Positions 8,753 through 18,678 of a stretch of 64,000 bases of DNA are shown here, in pieces. A program made the translations under genes and the position numbers. The notes under the pieces are model-generated. The model did no database searches. It had not been told where the DNA came from and saw only the letters and a program-made list of their open reading frames with translations. Origin of the DNA: Actinomadura sp. DC4. GTDB taxonomy: Bacteria; Actinomycetota; Actinomycetes; Streptosporangiales; Streptosporangiaceae. The stretch spans positions 36,561 to 100,560 of the forward strand of contig NZ_JAUEQY010000036.1 of NCBI RefSeq assembly GCF_030406325.1. Direction: 5' to 3'. Position 1 is the stretch's first letter. Every line of letters starts with the position of its first letter.

Positions 8753-10495
8753 ATGACCGAACGGATGACCGGAGCCCAGGCGCTCGTCAGAGCCTTGGAG
8801 CGGGTCGGTGTCGACACTGTGTTCGGAATCCCGGGTGGCGCGATCCTCCCGGCGTACGACCCGCTCTTCGACTCGCGTCAAGTACGTCACATCCTTGTCC
8901 GCCACGAGCAGGGCGCCGGCCACGCGGCGCAGGGATACGCGCAGGCCACCGGCAAGGTCGGCGTCTGCATGGCGACCAGCGGGCCCGGCGCCACGAACCT
9001 CGTCACCCCGATCGCGGACGCGTACATGGACTCGGTGCCGATCGTCGCGATCACCGGGCAGGTGACGAGCGCCTCCATCGGCACGGATGCCTTCCAGGAA
9101 GCCGACATCGCCGGCATCACGATGCCGATCACCAAGCACAACTTCCTCGTCACCGACGCCGCCGACATCGGGCGCACCATCGCCGAGGCGTTCCACATCG
9201 CCTCCACCGGGCGGCCGGGGCCGGTGCTCGTCGACATCGCCAAGGACGCGCTGACGAACCAGACCGACTTCGTCTGGCCGCAGCCGATGCAACTGCCGGG
9301 ATACCGGCCGGCCATCCGCCCGCACGCCAAGCAGATCCGCGAGGCGGCCCGGCTCCTGACCTCGGCCCGCCGCCCGGTCCTGTACGTCGGCGGCGGCGTC
9401 ATCAAGGCGAAGGCGGCGGCCGAGCTGCGCACGCTCGCCGAGCTGACCGGCGCCCCGGTGATCACGACGCTCATGGCCAAGGGCGCGCTGCCCGACAGCC
9501 ACCCGCTGCACATGGGCATGCCCGGGATGCACGGCACCGTCGGCGCGGTCGGCGCGCTGCAGCGTTCGGACCTGCTGGTCGCGCTGGGCGCTCGCTTCGA
9601 CGACCGGGTCACCGGCCGGCTCGACACCTTCGCCTCCGACGCGAAGGTCATCCACGCCGACATCGACCCGGCCGAGATCTCCAAGAACCGCCACGCCGAC
9701 GTGCCCATCGTGGGCGACTGCCGCGACGTGATCGCCGACCTCATCGTCGCCGTGCAGAACGAGCACACGGCCGGGCGCAAGGGCGACCGCGAGGAGTGGT
9801 GGCAGCAGCTCAACGCCTGGCGCGACACCTACCCGCTGGGCTATGAGACCCCGGCCGACGGTTCGCTCGCGCCGCAGCAGGCCATCCAGCGGATCGGTCA
9901 GATCGCCGGTCCCGACGCCCTTTACGTCGCGGGTGTGGGCCAGCATCAGATGTGGGCCGCCCAGTTCATCGGCTACGAGCGGCCGGGCTCCTTCATCAAC
10001 TCCGGCGGCCTGGGCACGATGGGCTTCGCCGTGCCGGCGGCGATGGGCGTCAAGAAGGGCCGCCCTGACACGACCGTGTGGGCGATCGACGGCGACGGCT
10101 GCTTCCAGATGACCAACCAGGAGCTCGCCACCTGCGCCATCGAGGGCATACCGATCAAGGTGGCCGTGATCAACAACGGTAACCTCGGCATGATCCGCCA
10201 GTGGCAGACCCTGTTCTACAACGAGCGGTACTCCAACTCGGACCTGCAGTCCCGCCGGATCCCCGACTTCGTCAAGCTGGCGGAGGCGTACGGCTGCGCG
10301 GGCCTGCGCTGTGACAGCGTCACCGACCTGGACGCGACCATCAACAAGGCGATGGAGATCAACGACGTGCCGGTGGTGGTCGACTTCGTCGTCCACCACG
10401 ACGCGATGGTCTGGCCGATGGTCGCCGCCGGCACCGGCAACGACGAGATCAAGATCGCCCGGGACATGGCTCCGGACTGGGGGAACGATGAGTGA
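8753..10495 (+). CDS. ilvB: Acetolactate synthase large (catalytic) subunit
   Basis: 580 residues. It condenses two pyruvate (valine/leucine branch) or pyruvate plus 2-oxobutyrate (isoleucine branch) using ThDP and FAD. The catalytic Glu lies in [17 protein letters not shown] (near residue 50), followed by [17 protein letters not shown]. The ThDP/Mg motif [12 protein letters not shown] ... [12 protein letters not shown] is near 445-485. Length and motifs are standard for anabolic AHAS. It is first in ilvBNC, with ilvN 33 nt downstream. The leader peptide and terminator upstream point to attenuation. Confidence 0.97.
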   Translation: MTERMTGAQALVRALERVGVDTVFGIPGGAILPAYDPLFDSRQVRHILVRHEQGAGHAAQGYAQATGKVGVCMATSGPGATNLVTPIADAYMDSVPIVAITGQVTSASIGTDAFQEADIAGITMPITKHNFLVTDAADIGRTIAEAFHIASTGRPGPVLVDIAKDALTNQTDFVWPQPMQLPGYRPAIRPHAKQIREAARLLTSARRPVLYVGGGVIKAKAAAELRTLAELTGAPVITTLMAKGALPDSHPLHMGMPGMHGTVGAVGALQRSDLLVALGARFDDRVTGRLDTFASDAKVIHADIDPAEISKNRHADVPIVGDCRDVIADLIVAVQNEHTAGRKGDREEWWQQLNAWRDTYPLGYETPADGSLAPQQAIQRIGQIAGPDALYVAGVGQHQMWAAQFIGYERPGSFINSGGLGTMGFAVPAAMGVKKGRPDTTVWAIDGDGCFQMTNQELATCAIEGIPIKVAVINNGNLGMIRQWQTLFYNERYSNSDLQSRRIPDFVKLAEAYGCAGLRCDSVTDLDATINKAMEINDVPVVVDFVVHHDAMVWPMVAAGTGNDEIKIARDMAPDWGNDE

Positions 10496-10528
10496 GCGCG
10501 GCGGACGGCGAGAGAAGGAAGAACGCTC

Positions 10529-11053
10529 ATGAGCAGGCACACGCTTTCGGTGCTGGTGGAGAACAAGCCGGGCATCCTCGCCCGGGTCGCGTCGCTGTTC
10601 TCCCGTCGCGGCTTCAACATCGACTCACTCGCCGTCGGCACGACCGAGCATCCCGAGATCTCCCGCATGACGATCGTCGTCAACGTCGAGGACCGGCCGC
10701 TCGAACAGGTGACCAAGCAGCTCAACAAGCTGATCAACGTCATCAAGATCGTCGAGCTCGACCCCGGTGCCTCGGTCCAGCGGGAGCTGGTCCTCATCAA
10801 GGTGCGCGCGGACCACGAGACCCGCTCGCAGGTGCTGGAGACCGTCGAACTCTTCCGCGCGCGGGTCATAGACGTGGCCCCGGACGCGGTGACGGTCGAG
10901 GCGACTGGTAGCAAGGACAAGCTCGACGCCTTGATCAGGGTCCTGGAGCCCTTCGGCATCAAGGAACTCGTGCAATCGGGCATGGTGGCCATCGGCCGGG
11001 GTGCCCGTTCCATCACCGACCGCTCGCTGCGCGCCATCGAACGCAGCGCGTGA
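10529..11053 (+). CDS. ilvN: Acetolactate synthase small (regulatory) subunit
   Basis: 174 residues. An N-terminal ACT domain begins SRHTLSVLVENKPGILARVA and contains FSRRGFNIDSLAVG, the region that binds the feedback inhibitor valine in this family. The C-terminal ALS_ss_C domain follows (RELVLIKVRADHETRSQV to VQSGMVAIGRG). It activates IlvB and gives it valine sensitivity. It sits between ilvB and ilvC, with a 27-nt gap before ilvC. Confidence 0.97.
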   Translation: MSRHTLSVLVENKPGILARVASLFSRRGFNIDSLAVGTTEHPEISRMTIVVNVEDRPLEQVTKQLNKLINVIKIVELDPGASVQRELVLIKVRADHETRSQVLETVELFRARVIDVAPDAVTVEATGSKDKLDALIRVLEPFGIKELVQSGMVAIGRGARSITDRSLRAIERSA

Positions 11054-11080
11054 CCCGTTTTCCGAAAGAGGTAAGGGCAA

Positions 11081-12073
11081 GTGGCTGAGATCTTCTACGA
11101 CAAGGACGCCGACCTGAGCGTCATCCAGGACCGCCACGTCGCGGTACTCGGATACGGCAGCCAGGGGCACGCGCACGCGCTCTCGCTGCGCGACTCCGGG
11201 GTCGACGTGCGGGTCGGGCTGCCGAAGGACTCCAAGAGCCGCGAGAAGGCCGAGAACGACGGCCTCCGCGTGGTCACGCCCGAGGAGGCGTGTGAGGAGG
11301 CCAACGTCACGATGGTGCTCATCCCCGACCACCTGCAGCGTGAGCTGTACGCCTCGGCGATCGCGCCGTCGCTGGTCGAGGGCGACGCGCTGTTCTTCGG
11401 CCACGGCCTCAACATCCGCTACGACCTCATCGAGCCGCCCGAGGGCGTCGACATCTGCATGGTCGCCCCCAAGGGGCCCGGCCACCTCGTACGCCGTCAG
11501 TACACCGAGGGCCGCGGCGTCCCGGTGCTCGTCGCGGTCGAGCGCGACGCCACGGGCAACGCGTGGCCGCTCACCCTCTCGTACGCCAAGGCGATCGGCG
11601 GCACCCGTCCGGGCGCGCTGAAGACGACCTTCACCGAGGAGACCGAGACCGACCTGTTCGGCGAGCAGGCCGTGCTCTGCGGCGGCGTGTCCGAGCTGAT
11701 CAAGGCCGGCTTCCAGACGCTCGTCGACGCCGGCTACCAGCCGGAGGCGGCCTACTTCGAGTGCCTGCACGAGATGAAGCTCATCGTCGACCTGATGTAC
11801 GAGGGCGGCCTGTCCAAGATGCGCTGGTCGATCTCGGACACCGCCGAGTTCGGCGACTACACGCGCGGCCGTCGCATCATCACGGACGAGACCCGCGAGG
11901 AGATGCGCAAGATCCTCGGCGAGATCAAGGACGGCACCTTCGCCAAGGAGCTCGTCGAGGAGTTCGACGGCGGGAAGAAGAACTTCCTCAAGCGCCGCGA
12001 GGAGGAGCAGCACTCGGCGATCGAGGAGACCGGCGCCAAGCTCCGCCCGATGATGTCCTGGCTCCAGGACTGA
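11081..12073 (+). CDS. ilvC: Ketol-acid reductoisomerase, class I
   Basis: 330 residues from a GTG with an AAGAGG-type ribosome site. It isomerises and reduces acetolactate or acetohydroxybutyrate with NAD(P)H and Mg. The Rossmann motif is [32 protein letters not shown] and the acidic metal-binding region [10 protein letters not shown] ... [19 protein letters not shown] are intact. Length fits class I enzymes. It ends the ilvBNC operon at a strong hairpin. Confidence 0.97.
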   Translation: MAEIFYDKDADLSVIQDRHVAVLGYGSQGHAHALSLRDSGVDVRVGLPKDSKSREKAENDGLRVVTPEEACEEANVTMVLIPDHLQRELYASAIAPSLVEGDALFFGHGLNIRYDLIEPPEGVDICMVAPKGPGHLVRRQYTEGRGVPVLVAVERDATGNAWPLTLSYAKAIGGTRPGALKTTFTEETETDLFGEQAVLCGGVSELIKAGFQTLVDAGYQPEAAYFECLHEMKLIVDLMYEGGLSKMRWSISDTAEFGDYTRGRRIITDETREEMRKILGEIKDGTFAKELVEEFDGGKKNFLKRREEEQHSAIEETGAKLRPMMSWLQD

Positions 12074-12087
12074 GAACGCTCTTCTGA

Positions 12088-12120
12088 AACGGGCGGGCGC
12101 CGGCCGGGCGCCCGCCCGTT
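12088..12120. terminator. Convergent terminator between ilvC and the PHP gene
   Basis: 13-bp perfect stem AACGGGCGGGCGC / GCGCCCGCCCGTT with a 7-nt loop. It begins 15 nt after the ilvC stop and ends 2 nt before the stop of the convergent gene, so it can serve both strands. Confidence 0.85.
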
Positions 12121-12121
12121 C

Positions 12122-13483
12122 TCAGTGGCCGAGGAAGATCGGGTTGGTGAGGGCGGCCATCGAGCCGTCCGGATGCCGGACCTCGGCGCGCACGTACGTC
12201 GAGACGCGGGGCGTCGTCCGCCAGGCCGCCGTGCCGACCGGCCCCTCGAACATCTGGCCCTCGTCGGTGAACAGCCGGATCACACCCGCCGGCACGCCTT
12301 CCGTCGCCACCGAGACCGTGACCTCCTCGCCCGGCCCGGCCTCCAGCCGCCCGCCGACGCCGGCGCTCCGCGGGCCGGCCGCGGCCTCGAACGACAGCGA
12401 CACCGCGGAGGACTCCGCGACGTAGAGCCGCCCGGCCCTCACCGCCGACAGGATCGCGCCGCGCTCCAGGTCGTCGGCGAGCACGACGTTCTGCGGCAGG
12501 CCGATGACCTGGCCCTCGCGATGCGAGTCGCTGTCGCCGACGGCCGGGATCCAGCGGCGCCCCTCGGCCAGCAGACCGTCCCACATCTGCAGCGCCGTCT
12601 CGTCGTCGGGCGTCCACGGGCCGTTCCAGACCTCGATCGCGTCCACCTCGTCGTACCCGAACTTCCACCGGCCGCCGGCGAAGGGGGCGAACGGGTGCGC
12701 GGCCACGGCCAGCGCCCCGTGCCGGTGTATCTCCCGCAGGAAGCGGGGGAGCTCCCCGTCGGCCGCGCGGTGGCGCCAGTCGATCCAGGTGCCCGGCGGC
12801 AGGCCGAGCGCGGTGTAGTGGCCGTTGCGCGTGGTGACCTCCTCGCCGTCGATGATGAGGAGGTCCTCGCGGGCGTGATGCCCCCAGACGCCGGCGGCGC
12901 TGGAGGTGTTGTGCTCGGTGGAGACGATGTAGTCCAGGCCGGACCGCCGGGCGGTCGCGACGACCTGCTCGGGCAGCCATGCGCCGTCGGAGTGGACCGA
13001 GTGCAGGTGCATGTCACCGCGGTACCAGGCGCGCCCACGGCCGCGGGCCCGCGTCGGCGCGTGCGCGGGGACGAACGCCGGCCCCGGCTCGCCGAACCGC
13101 AGCGTCACCGTGACCGTCCAGTTCATCCCCTGCGGGGCGACGGTGTACGGGCCGAGCGCGACCTGCCAGACGCCGGGCGTCACCGGACCCGGGAGATAGC
13201 CGGGGGTGGCCTCCGTACGGCTGATGGTGAAGGAGTCGCGGGCGCCGCCGGACCAGCCGCGGAAGCCCGCCTCGTCGAAGGCACCGAGGTCGAGCGCGTT
13301 GCCCGGCCGCCCTTCCGGGGGCTCGGGCCGGTCGTAGGCGGAGGTGACCGCGATCTCCCGCACACCGGGCGGCACCGATACGGAGACGTAGGCCCAGTCC
13401 GGGGCGCCGGCCTCGAAGCGTCCGGCGACCGTACGGGTCTGCTCGTCCCCGGGGGCGGCACTCGCGAACGTCAGCGGATCCAA
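12122..13483 (-). CDS. CehA/McbA-like PHP-domain metallohydrolase
   Basis: 453 residues from a TTG with GGAGG 5 nt upstream. The N-terminal about 150 residues are beta-rich. The PHP domain then shows GDMHLHSVHSDG, IVSTEHNTSS, IIDGEEVTTRNGHY, AVAAHPFAPF and AVGDSDSH, all the metal-ligand motifs of the polymerase/histidinol-phosphatase fold. A small C-terminal beta domain ends the protein. Related enzymes hydrolyse phosphoesters or carbamates; the substrate here is unknown. No signal peptide is evident. Convergent with ilvC. Confidence 0.82.
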   Translation of the reverse strand: MDPLTFASAAPGDEQTRTVAGRFEAGAPDWAYVSVSVPPGVREIAVTSAYDRPEPPEGRPGNALDLGAFDEAGFRGWSGGARDSFTISRTEATPGYLPGPVTPGVWQVALGPYTVAPQGMNWTVTVTLRFGEPGPAFVPAHAPTRARGRGRAWYRGDMHLHSVHSDGAWLPEQVVATARRSGLDYIVSTEHNTSSAAGVWGHHAREDLLIIDGEEVTTRNGHYTALGLPPGTWIDWRHRAADGELPRFLREIHRHGALAVAAHPFAPFAGGRWKFGYDEVDAIEVWNGPWTPDDETALQMWDGLLAEGRRWIPAVGDSDSHREGQVIGLPQNVVLADDLERGAILSAVRAGRLYVAESSAVSLSFEAAAGPRSAGVGGRLEAGPGEEVTVSVATEGVPAGVIRLFTDEGQMFEGPVGTAAWRTTPRVSTYVRAEVRHPDGSMAALTNPIFLGH

Positions 13484-13528
13484 CCTGACCTCCGTGGCGG
13501 CTGGCCGGGGTCGGCCAGCCGCTCCGCG

Positions 13529-14203
13529 TCAGCGGCGTACGACGGCGGCGTCCATCTCGGTGAGGAAGCCCTCGGTCTCCTCGTCGCCGAGGTGGGCGAA
13601 GACGGGGATGTCGCTGGCCGGGATGTCCTCCATGGTGGCCTGGAGGAGCTCGTTGGCCACCTGCGGGTCGGCGTCCTCGGCGACCATGACGTGCAGCATG
13701 ATGCCCTCGACACCGCTGGGCATCCGCACGTCGGAGATCCACACCCGCTCGACGGCGGGGAAGTCCGGAAGCCGCGACGCGATCCCGTCCCGCAGGCTGG
13801 GCACCAGCTCGTGCTCGCTGGGCCGGAACGCCACCTCGACGTCCTCGTCCACCGTCATGCCCTGGGCGATGAGGTAGCCCTGGATGTCGGTGAAGGGGAT
13901 GAGGGCCGCGTCGTCGCCCTCGGGGTCGACCACGAGGGCCTCGACGTCGCCGCTGCGCGCTATCTCGAGCAGCAGTGCCGCGTCGGCCTGCTGGAACGTC
14001 TCTTCGTCCGGCTTGTTGCCGTACTTCTCGGGAGAGCTGAACGCGGCGAGCACCATGCTCTCGTCCTCGAGCTGCCCGACCAGCACCGAGCCGTCGGGGT
14101 TGCTCACGATGAGCACCCCGCCGTCGACCAGCGCACGCAGAATCTCCTCGGGTTCACCGCGCTGCTCGAGGACCTCGGCCAGCTTCGGGTTTCCATTCGC
14201 CAT
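13529..14203 (-). CDS. SseB-family protein
   Basis: 224 residues starting MANGNPKLAEVLEQRGEPEE. The middle matches the SseB N-terminal domain: LVDGGVLIVSNPDGSVLVG, then STPEKY-like FSSPEKYGNK, and an acidic region. A second, SseB C-terminal-like half follows from about residue 120 (RPSEHELVPSLRDGIASRLP). In actinobacteria these proteins occur near type VII or housekeeping genes with no proven function. The upstream extension to 14257 is not needed: it covers the promoter region shared with serA. Confidence 0.78.
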   Translation of the reverse strand: MANGNPKLAEVLEQRGEPEEILRALVDGGVLIVSNPDGSVLVGQLEDESMVLAAFSSPEKYGNKPDEETFQQADAALLLEIARSGDVEALVVDPEGDDAALIPFTDIQGYLIAQGMTVDEDVEVAFRPSEHELVPSLRDGIASRLPDFPAVERVWISDVRMPSGVEGIMLHVMVAEDADPQVANELLQATMEDIPASDIPVFAHLGDEETEGFLTEMDAAVVRR

Positions 14204-14461
14204 GCGCCTGACATTAGTGCGTCGGCGGGACCCCACGCGTCCCCTCGCGGGCGACATTTCACGGTGTCGCCGTCCGTGGGCCAGAACGCCTCCGGGCGGA
14301 AAGTCAATACGGAACCGTGCGGTGTCCGTGTCGCGCGTTGCAACTTTCAGGAGGGCGGGAACGCCGTCGATAGACTCGGCCGCGGCGAGAGCACGACGGT
14401 GTCTCGCAGTTCAACCCCCGGGCTCGGGGTCCAACGCCGTCCGCTACGCAAGGAGCCTCCG

Positions 14462-16054
14462 TTGAGCAAGCCCGTCGTTCTCGTCGCCGAAGAGCTCTCG
14501 CCCGCCGGTATGGCCCTTCTCGAGACCGACTTCGACGTCCGCCGCGCCGACGGGGCGGACCGCGCAGCCCTGCTCGCCTCGGTCGCCGACGTCGACGCGA
14601 TCATCGTGCGGAGCGCGACCACGGTCGACGCCGGGGTGTTCGGGGCCGCGCGGCGGCTGCGGGTGGTCGCGCGCGCCGGGGTCGGGCTCGACAACGTCGA
14701 CGTCGAGGCCGCGACCAAGGCCGGGGTCATGGTCGTCAACGCGCCGACCTCCAACATCGTCACGGCCGCCGAGCACGCCATCGCGCTGCTGCTGGCCTCC
14801 GCGCGGAACGTCCCGCAGGGGCACGCCGCGCTCAAGCAGGGGGAGTGGAGGCGTTCGAAGTACACCGGCGTCGAGCTGCAGGACAAGACGGTCGGCGTGC
14901 TCGGGCTCGGGCGCATCGGCGTGCTGGTGGCCAAGCGGCTCGCGGCGTTCGACATGAAGGTCATCGCCTACGACCCCTACGTCCAGGCGCCCCGCGCCGC
15001 CCAGCTCGGCGTGCGGCTGGTGCAGCTCGAGGAGCTGCTGCGCGAGAGCGACTTCATCACCGTCCACCTGCCCAAGAACAAGGAGACGCTCGGGCTGATC
15101 GGCGACCGTGAGCTGCACCTCGTCAAGCCGTCGGTGCGCCTGGTCAACGCCGCGCGCGGCGGCATCATCGACGAGAGCGCCCTCGACCTGGCGCTGAAGG
15201 AGAGGCGCGTCGCGGGCGCCGCCATCGACGTGTTCAGCAGCGAGCCCTGCACCGACAGCCCGCTGTTCCACCACGACAACGTCGTGGTCACCCCGCACCT
15301 CGGCGCGAGCACGCACGAGGCGCAGGAGAAGGCCGGCACCCAGGTCGCCCGGTCCGTACGCCTGGCGCTGTCGGGCGAGTTCGTGCCCGACGCGGTCAAC
15401 GTCCAGGGCGGCGGGGTCATCGCCGAGGACGTCAAGCCGGGGCTGCCGCTGACCGAGAAGCTCGGCCGCATCTTCACCGCGCTCGCGGGCGGCGTGCCGG
15501 CCCGCCTGGAGGTCGAGGTGCGCGGCGAGATCACCGAGCACGACGTGAAGGTCCTCGAGCTGGCCGCGCTCAAGGGCGCGTTCACCGACGTGGTCGAGGA
15601 GTCGGTGACCTACGTCAACGCGCCGCTGCTGTCCCGCGACCGCGGCGTGGAGGTGACGCTGACGACGACCGAGGACAGCGCGGACTGGCGCAACCTCATC
15701 ACGGTCCGCGGCACGATGGCCGACGGCTCGGTCGTCTCGGTGGCAGGCACCCTCACCGGGCCCCGCCACGCCGAGCGGCTCGTGGAGGTCAACGGCTACG
15801 CGATGGAGATCGCGCCGACCGCGCACATGGGCTTCTTCACCTACACCGACCGGCCGGGCATCGTCGGGATGGTCGGCCGCCTGCTGGGCGACGCCGGCAT
15901 CAACATCGCGGGCATGCAGGTCGGGCGGCACAAGAAGGGCGGCAAGGCGCTCATCGCGCTGACCGTCGACTCCGCGCTCGGCCCCGACCTGACCGACGCG
16001 ATCGCGGCGGAGATCGGCGCGGAGCAGGGACGCCGCGTCGACCTAGACGCCTGA
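14462..16054 (+). CDS. serA: D-3-phosphoglycerate dehydrogenase
   Basis: 530 residues from a TTG preceded by AAGGAG. First step of serine synthesis, oxidising 3-phosphoglycerate with NAD. Motifs: GLGRIGVLVAKRLAAF (NAD), LVNAARGGIIDE (Arg region), VTPHLGASTHEAQEKAG (catalytic His). The long C-terminus holds the intervening allosteric substrate-binding domain and a terminal ACT domain (TDRPGIVGMVGRLLGDAGIN), as in the serine-inhibited type I enzyme of mycobacteria. The frame stays open more than 2 kb upstream on this strand, but only the TTG has a ribosome site and family-consistent start. Confidence 0.96.
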   Translation: MSKPVVLVAEELSPAGMALLETDFDVRRADGADRAALLASVADVDAIIVRSATTVDAGVFGAARRLRVVARAGVGLDNVDVEAATKAGVMVVNAPTSNIVTAAEHAIALLLASARNVPQGHAALKQGEWRRSKYTGVELQDKTVGVLGLGRIGVLVAKRLAAFDMKVIAYDPYVQAPRAAQLGVRLVQLEELLRESDFITVHLPKNKETLGLIGDRELHLVKPSVRLVNAARGGIIDESALDLALKERRVAGAAIDVFSSEPCTDSPLFHHDNVVVTPHLGASTHEAQEKAGTQVARSVRLALSGEFVPDAVNVQGGGVIAEDVKPGLPLTEKLGRIFTALAGGVPARLEVEVRGEITEHDVKVLELAALKGAFTDVVEESVTYVNAPLLSRDRGVEVTLTTTEDSADWRNLITVRGTMADGSVVSVAGTLTGPRHAERLVEVNGYAMEIAPTAHMGFFTYTDRPGIVGMVGRLLGDAGINIAGMQVGRHKKGGKALIALTVDSALGPDLTDAIAAEIGAEQGRRVDLDA

Positions 16055-16282
16055 CCTGGCGTTTCGCGCCGGGTGTCTCACCTGGTGGGATTTCTGACCG
16101 CGAGACGAGACTTCGGCGCGGGGCGAGAGGTAACGTGGTAGTCACTATGCGGCGCCATGTAGTCATCCTTAGCGGCCGCGGCGGGGCCTGATCCCTCGGG
16201 CAGGCCGGCGACCCGTCGCGGAGTCCGCCGCTGGCCCCAAGCCCCGAGCGCCCTGGTGCACACAATCACGGAGACGAATCCC

Positions 16283-16393
16283 ATGGACGCGATGTACGTG
16301 CTGAAGCCTGCCGAAGACGCCGAGGAAGAAGCCACCCGAGCCGTCCAGATCGCCCTGGACCGGCGCGACAACGGCGGCGCCGCCAGCAAGTAA
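16283..16393 (+). CDS. Small ORF, 36 residues, unknown
   Basis: ATG preceded by GGAGA 7 nt upstream. It encodes MDAMYVLKPAEDAEEEATRA and ends DRRDNGGAASK, a charged helical peptide. A strong hairpin terminator follows 8 nt after the stop, which suggests a short separate transcript. No family is recognised, and coding status is inferred from context. Confidence 0.4.
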   Translation: MDAMYVLKPAEDAEEEATRAVQIALDRRDNGGAASK

Positions 16394-16401
16394 CCGACCT
16401 C

Positions 16402-16436
16402 CCGGACGGCACCCCGGCTCCCGGGGTGCCGTCCGG
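16402..16436. terminator. Strong hairpin terminator
   Basis: Perfect 16-bp stem CCGGACGGCACCCCGG / CCGGGGTGCCGTCCGG with a 3-nt loop, just after the 36-codon ORF and before the MFS gene. Confidence 0.85.
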
Positions 16437-16522
16437 CACGTGTCCGATGTCCGAAACTGCACGGATGTCGGCGTTTCCGCCACTCGTCAGTGCGGATCCG
16501 CCTCGCCAGCATGGCGAGGGTG

Positions 16523-17713
16523 ATGGAAAACGAACGAGATCGCGCCTGGTGGCGCGCCGGCCTGGCCGTGACGTCGGTCGGGTGGGGCGCGCAGCAGTTC
16601 GCGCCCCTGTTGCTCATGTACCAGTCCCGGCTGGGGCTGTCCCCGACCGTCATCCAGGCCACGTTCGGCCTTTACATCGTCGGGCTGATCCCCGGCCTGC
16701 TGCTGGGCGGCCCGGTCTCGGACCGGTACGGCCGCCGCCGCGTGATGGTCCCGGCGCTCGTCGTCTCCGTCGCCGCGACCGCCCTGCTGGTCCTCGGCGG
16801 GTCGGGCGTCGGCTGGCTGTTCGCCGGGCGGATGCTGGCCGGCGTCGCGAGTGGCGCCGCCTTCAGCGCCGGCGCCGCGTGGATCAAAGAACTCTCGGCC
16901 GCCGGCCAGGGCCCCCGGCGGCTCACCGTCACGATGAGCGCGGGCTTCGGCCTCGGCCCCCTGGTGGCGGGCATGCTGGCGCAGTGGGCGCCGGCGCCGA
17001 CCGTCCTGCCGTACGTCCCGCACCTGATCCTGGCGGCCGTCGCGTTCCCGCTGGTGCTGGGCGCTCCGGAGACCCGCCGGGCCGGCGGGCCGCTGCGGGC
17101 GCTGCGCGTCCCGGAGACGCGCGAGCGCCGGTTCCGTACGGTCGTGGTGCCGCTCGCCCCGTGGGTGTTCGGCTCGGCGGCCATCGCCATGGCGTACCTG
17201 CCGGGAGTGGTCGAGACCCACCTCGGCGGGCACGCGCTGGTGTTCAGCGCCCTGGTCACGCTGCTGACCGCGTTCGCGGGCATCTTCGCCCAGCCGCTGG
17301 CCCGGCGCGTGGACGCCCCCTGTCGGCCGCACCTGCTCACCACCTCGATGGCGATCGTCGTGGCCGGGCTGCTCGTCGCCGCCCTGGCGGCGGCCACGGT
17401 ACAGCCGGCGCTCGTGGTGGTGGCCGCGCTCGTCCTCGGCGCGGGCTACGGCTGCTGCCAGGTGTGCGGCCTGATCGAGGTGCAGCGCCTGGCCGGGCCG
17501 GACGGCCTCGCCGGGCTGACCGCGGCGTACCAGGCGGTGTCCTACCTCGGCTTCGTGGTGCCCCTCCCGCTCGCCGCCTTGGGCCGCGACGTGCCTCCCG
17601 GCGTGCTCCTGCTCGGCGTGGCCGCGCTCGCCGTGATCACTCTGGTCTGGACGACCGCCCGCGCGCGTACGAGGGCGGGGGAGGCCCTGCCGGAGCGGCA
17701 GCCCGTCTCATGA
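16523..17713 (+). CDS. MFS transporter
   Basis: 396 residues with about 12 hydrophobic segments. The MFS motif A region GGPVSDRYGRRRVMVPAL lies after helix 2, and AGRMLAGVASGAAFSAGAAW resembles motif C. The ATG at 16523 has GAGG upstream; in-frame starts at 16490 and 16511 are alternatives. Substrate unknown. Its stop abuts the stop of the convergent GlxA-type regulator, so regulation by that protein is possible but not shown. Confidence 0.85.
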   Translation: MENERDRAWWRAGLAVTSVGWGAQQFAPLLLMYQSRLGLSPTVIQATFGLYIVGLIPGLLLGGPVSDRYGRRRVMVPALVVSVAATALLVLGGSGVGWLFAGRMLAGVASGAAFSAGAAWIKELSAAGQGPRRLTVTMSAGFGLGPLVAGMLAQWAPAPTVLPYVPHLILAAVAFPLVLGAPETRRAGGPLRALRVPETRERRFRTVVVPLAPWVFGSAAIAMAYLPGVVETHLGGHALVFSALVTLLTAFAGIFAQPLARRVDAPCRPHLLTTSMAIVVAGLLVAALAAATVQPALVVVAALVLGAGYGCCQVCGLIEVQRLAGPDGLAGLTAAYQAVSYLGFVVPLPLAALGRDVPPGVLLLGVAALAVITLVWTTARARTRAGEALPERQPVS

Positions 17714-18643
17714 GCGGAACGTCCGCCGGTACGCGTCGGGCGGCACGCCGAGCGCGCGGTTGAAGTGCCGCCGCAGCGTGGCCGCGGTGCCCATTCCCGT
17801 ACGGGCGGCGACCAGCTCGACGCTGTCGTCGGTGGTCTCCAGGAGCTCCTGGGCGCGGCGCAGGCGCTGGGTGAGCAGCCACTGCAGCGGTGTCGTGCCG
17901 GTGACGGCGTTGAAGTGGCGGCCCAGGTTGCGCGAGCTCATGTTGGCCTCACGGGCGAGGTCCTCGACCGTGAGGGGCCGGTCCAGCCGGGCGAGCGCCC
18001 ACGGGATCAGATCGGCGAGCGGGTGGTCGCGGGGCCCGGCCACCGGGGCGGGGATGAACTGGGCCTGGCCGCCGGACCGGTGCGGCGGCACGACCAGGCG
18101 GCGGGCCAGGTCGTTGGCGACCGCCGCGCCGTGGTCGAGCCGGACGAGGTGCAGGCACAGGTCCAGCCCGGCGGCCTTGCCCGCGGCGGTGAGGACGTCG
18201 CCCTCGTCGACGTAGAGCACGTCCGGGTCGACGTGGACGCGGGGATGGCGCGCGGCGAGGCGGTCGGCGTACAGCCAGTGCGTGGTGGCCCGCCGCCCGT
18301 CGAGCAGCCCGGCCGCGGCCAGCACGAACGCCCCGGTGCAGATGGAGACCACGCGCGCGCCGGCCTCGTGCGCCGCGCGTACGGCGTCGACCAGGTCGGC
18401 GGACGGCCGCTCGTCGACGTCGCGGCAGGCGGGCACGATGACGGTGCCGGCCGAGACGAGGGCGTCGAGCCCGTCCGGGGCCTCGACGCGGAACCACCCT
18501 CCGACCCGTACCGGGTCCGCGCCGCAGATCGTGAAGTCGTACCAGGGGTCGGCGATCCCGCGGTCGACCCCGAACACCTCACAGACCGCGGCGACCTCGA
18601 AGATCGTGATCCCGTCGTGGACGGCCAGCGCGATCGAGTCCAT
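17708..18643 (-). CDS. GlxA/FtrA-family transcriptional regulator (DJ-1/PfpI + AraC HTH)
   Basis: 311 residues. Residues 1-190 form a DJ-1/PfpI (class I glutamine amidotransferase-like) domain: IALAVHDGITIFEVAAVCEV, GTVIVPAC, and the nucleophile-elbow-like VVSICTGAFVLAAAGLLDGRR with Cys present. The C-terminal about 100 residues are an AraC double HTH (VEDLAREANMSSRNLGRHF and VAARTGMGTAATLRRHFNRALG). Such regulators respond to small ligands in amino-acid or arginine catabolism; the target is unknown. Convergent with the MFS gene. Confidence 0.9.
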   Translation of the reverse strand: MDSIALAVHDGITIFEVAAVCEVFGVDRGIADPWYDFTICGADPVRVGGWFRVEAPDGLDALVSAGTVIVPACRDVDERPSADLVDAVRAAHEAGARVVSICTGAFVLAAAGLLDGRRATTHWLYADRLAARHPRVHVDPDVLYVDEGDVLTAAGKAAGLDLCLHLVRLDHGAAVANDLARRLVVPPHRSGGQAQFIPAPVAGPRDHPLADLIPWALARLDRPLTVEDLAREANMSSRNLGRHFNAVTGTTPLQWLLTQRLRRAQELLETTDDSVELVAARTGMGTAATLRRHFNRALGVPPDAYRRTFRS

Positions 18644-18678
18644 GTCGGGAAGTGTACGGGTAGTGGTGTTTCGGACGG

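Noticed and set aside
12125..14461. Open frame running far upstream of serA on the plus strand
   Set aside because: A high-GC shadow across the PHP and SseB-like genes; serA has its own TTG and ribosome site at 14462.
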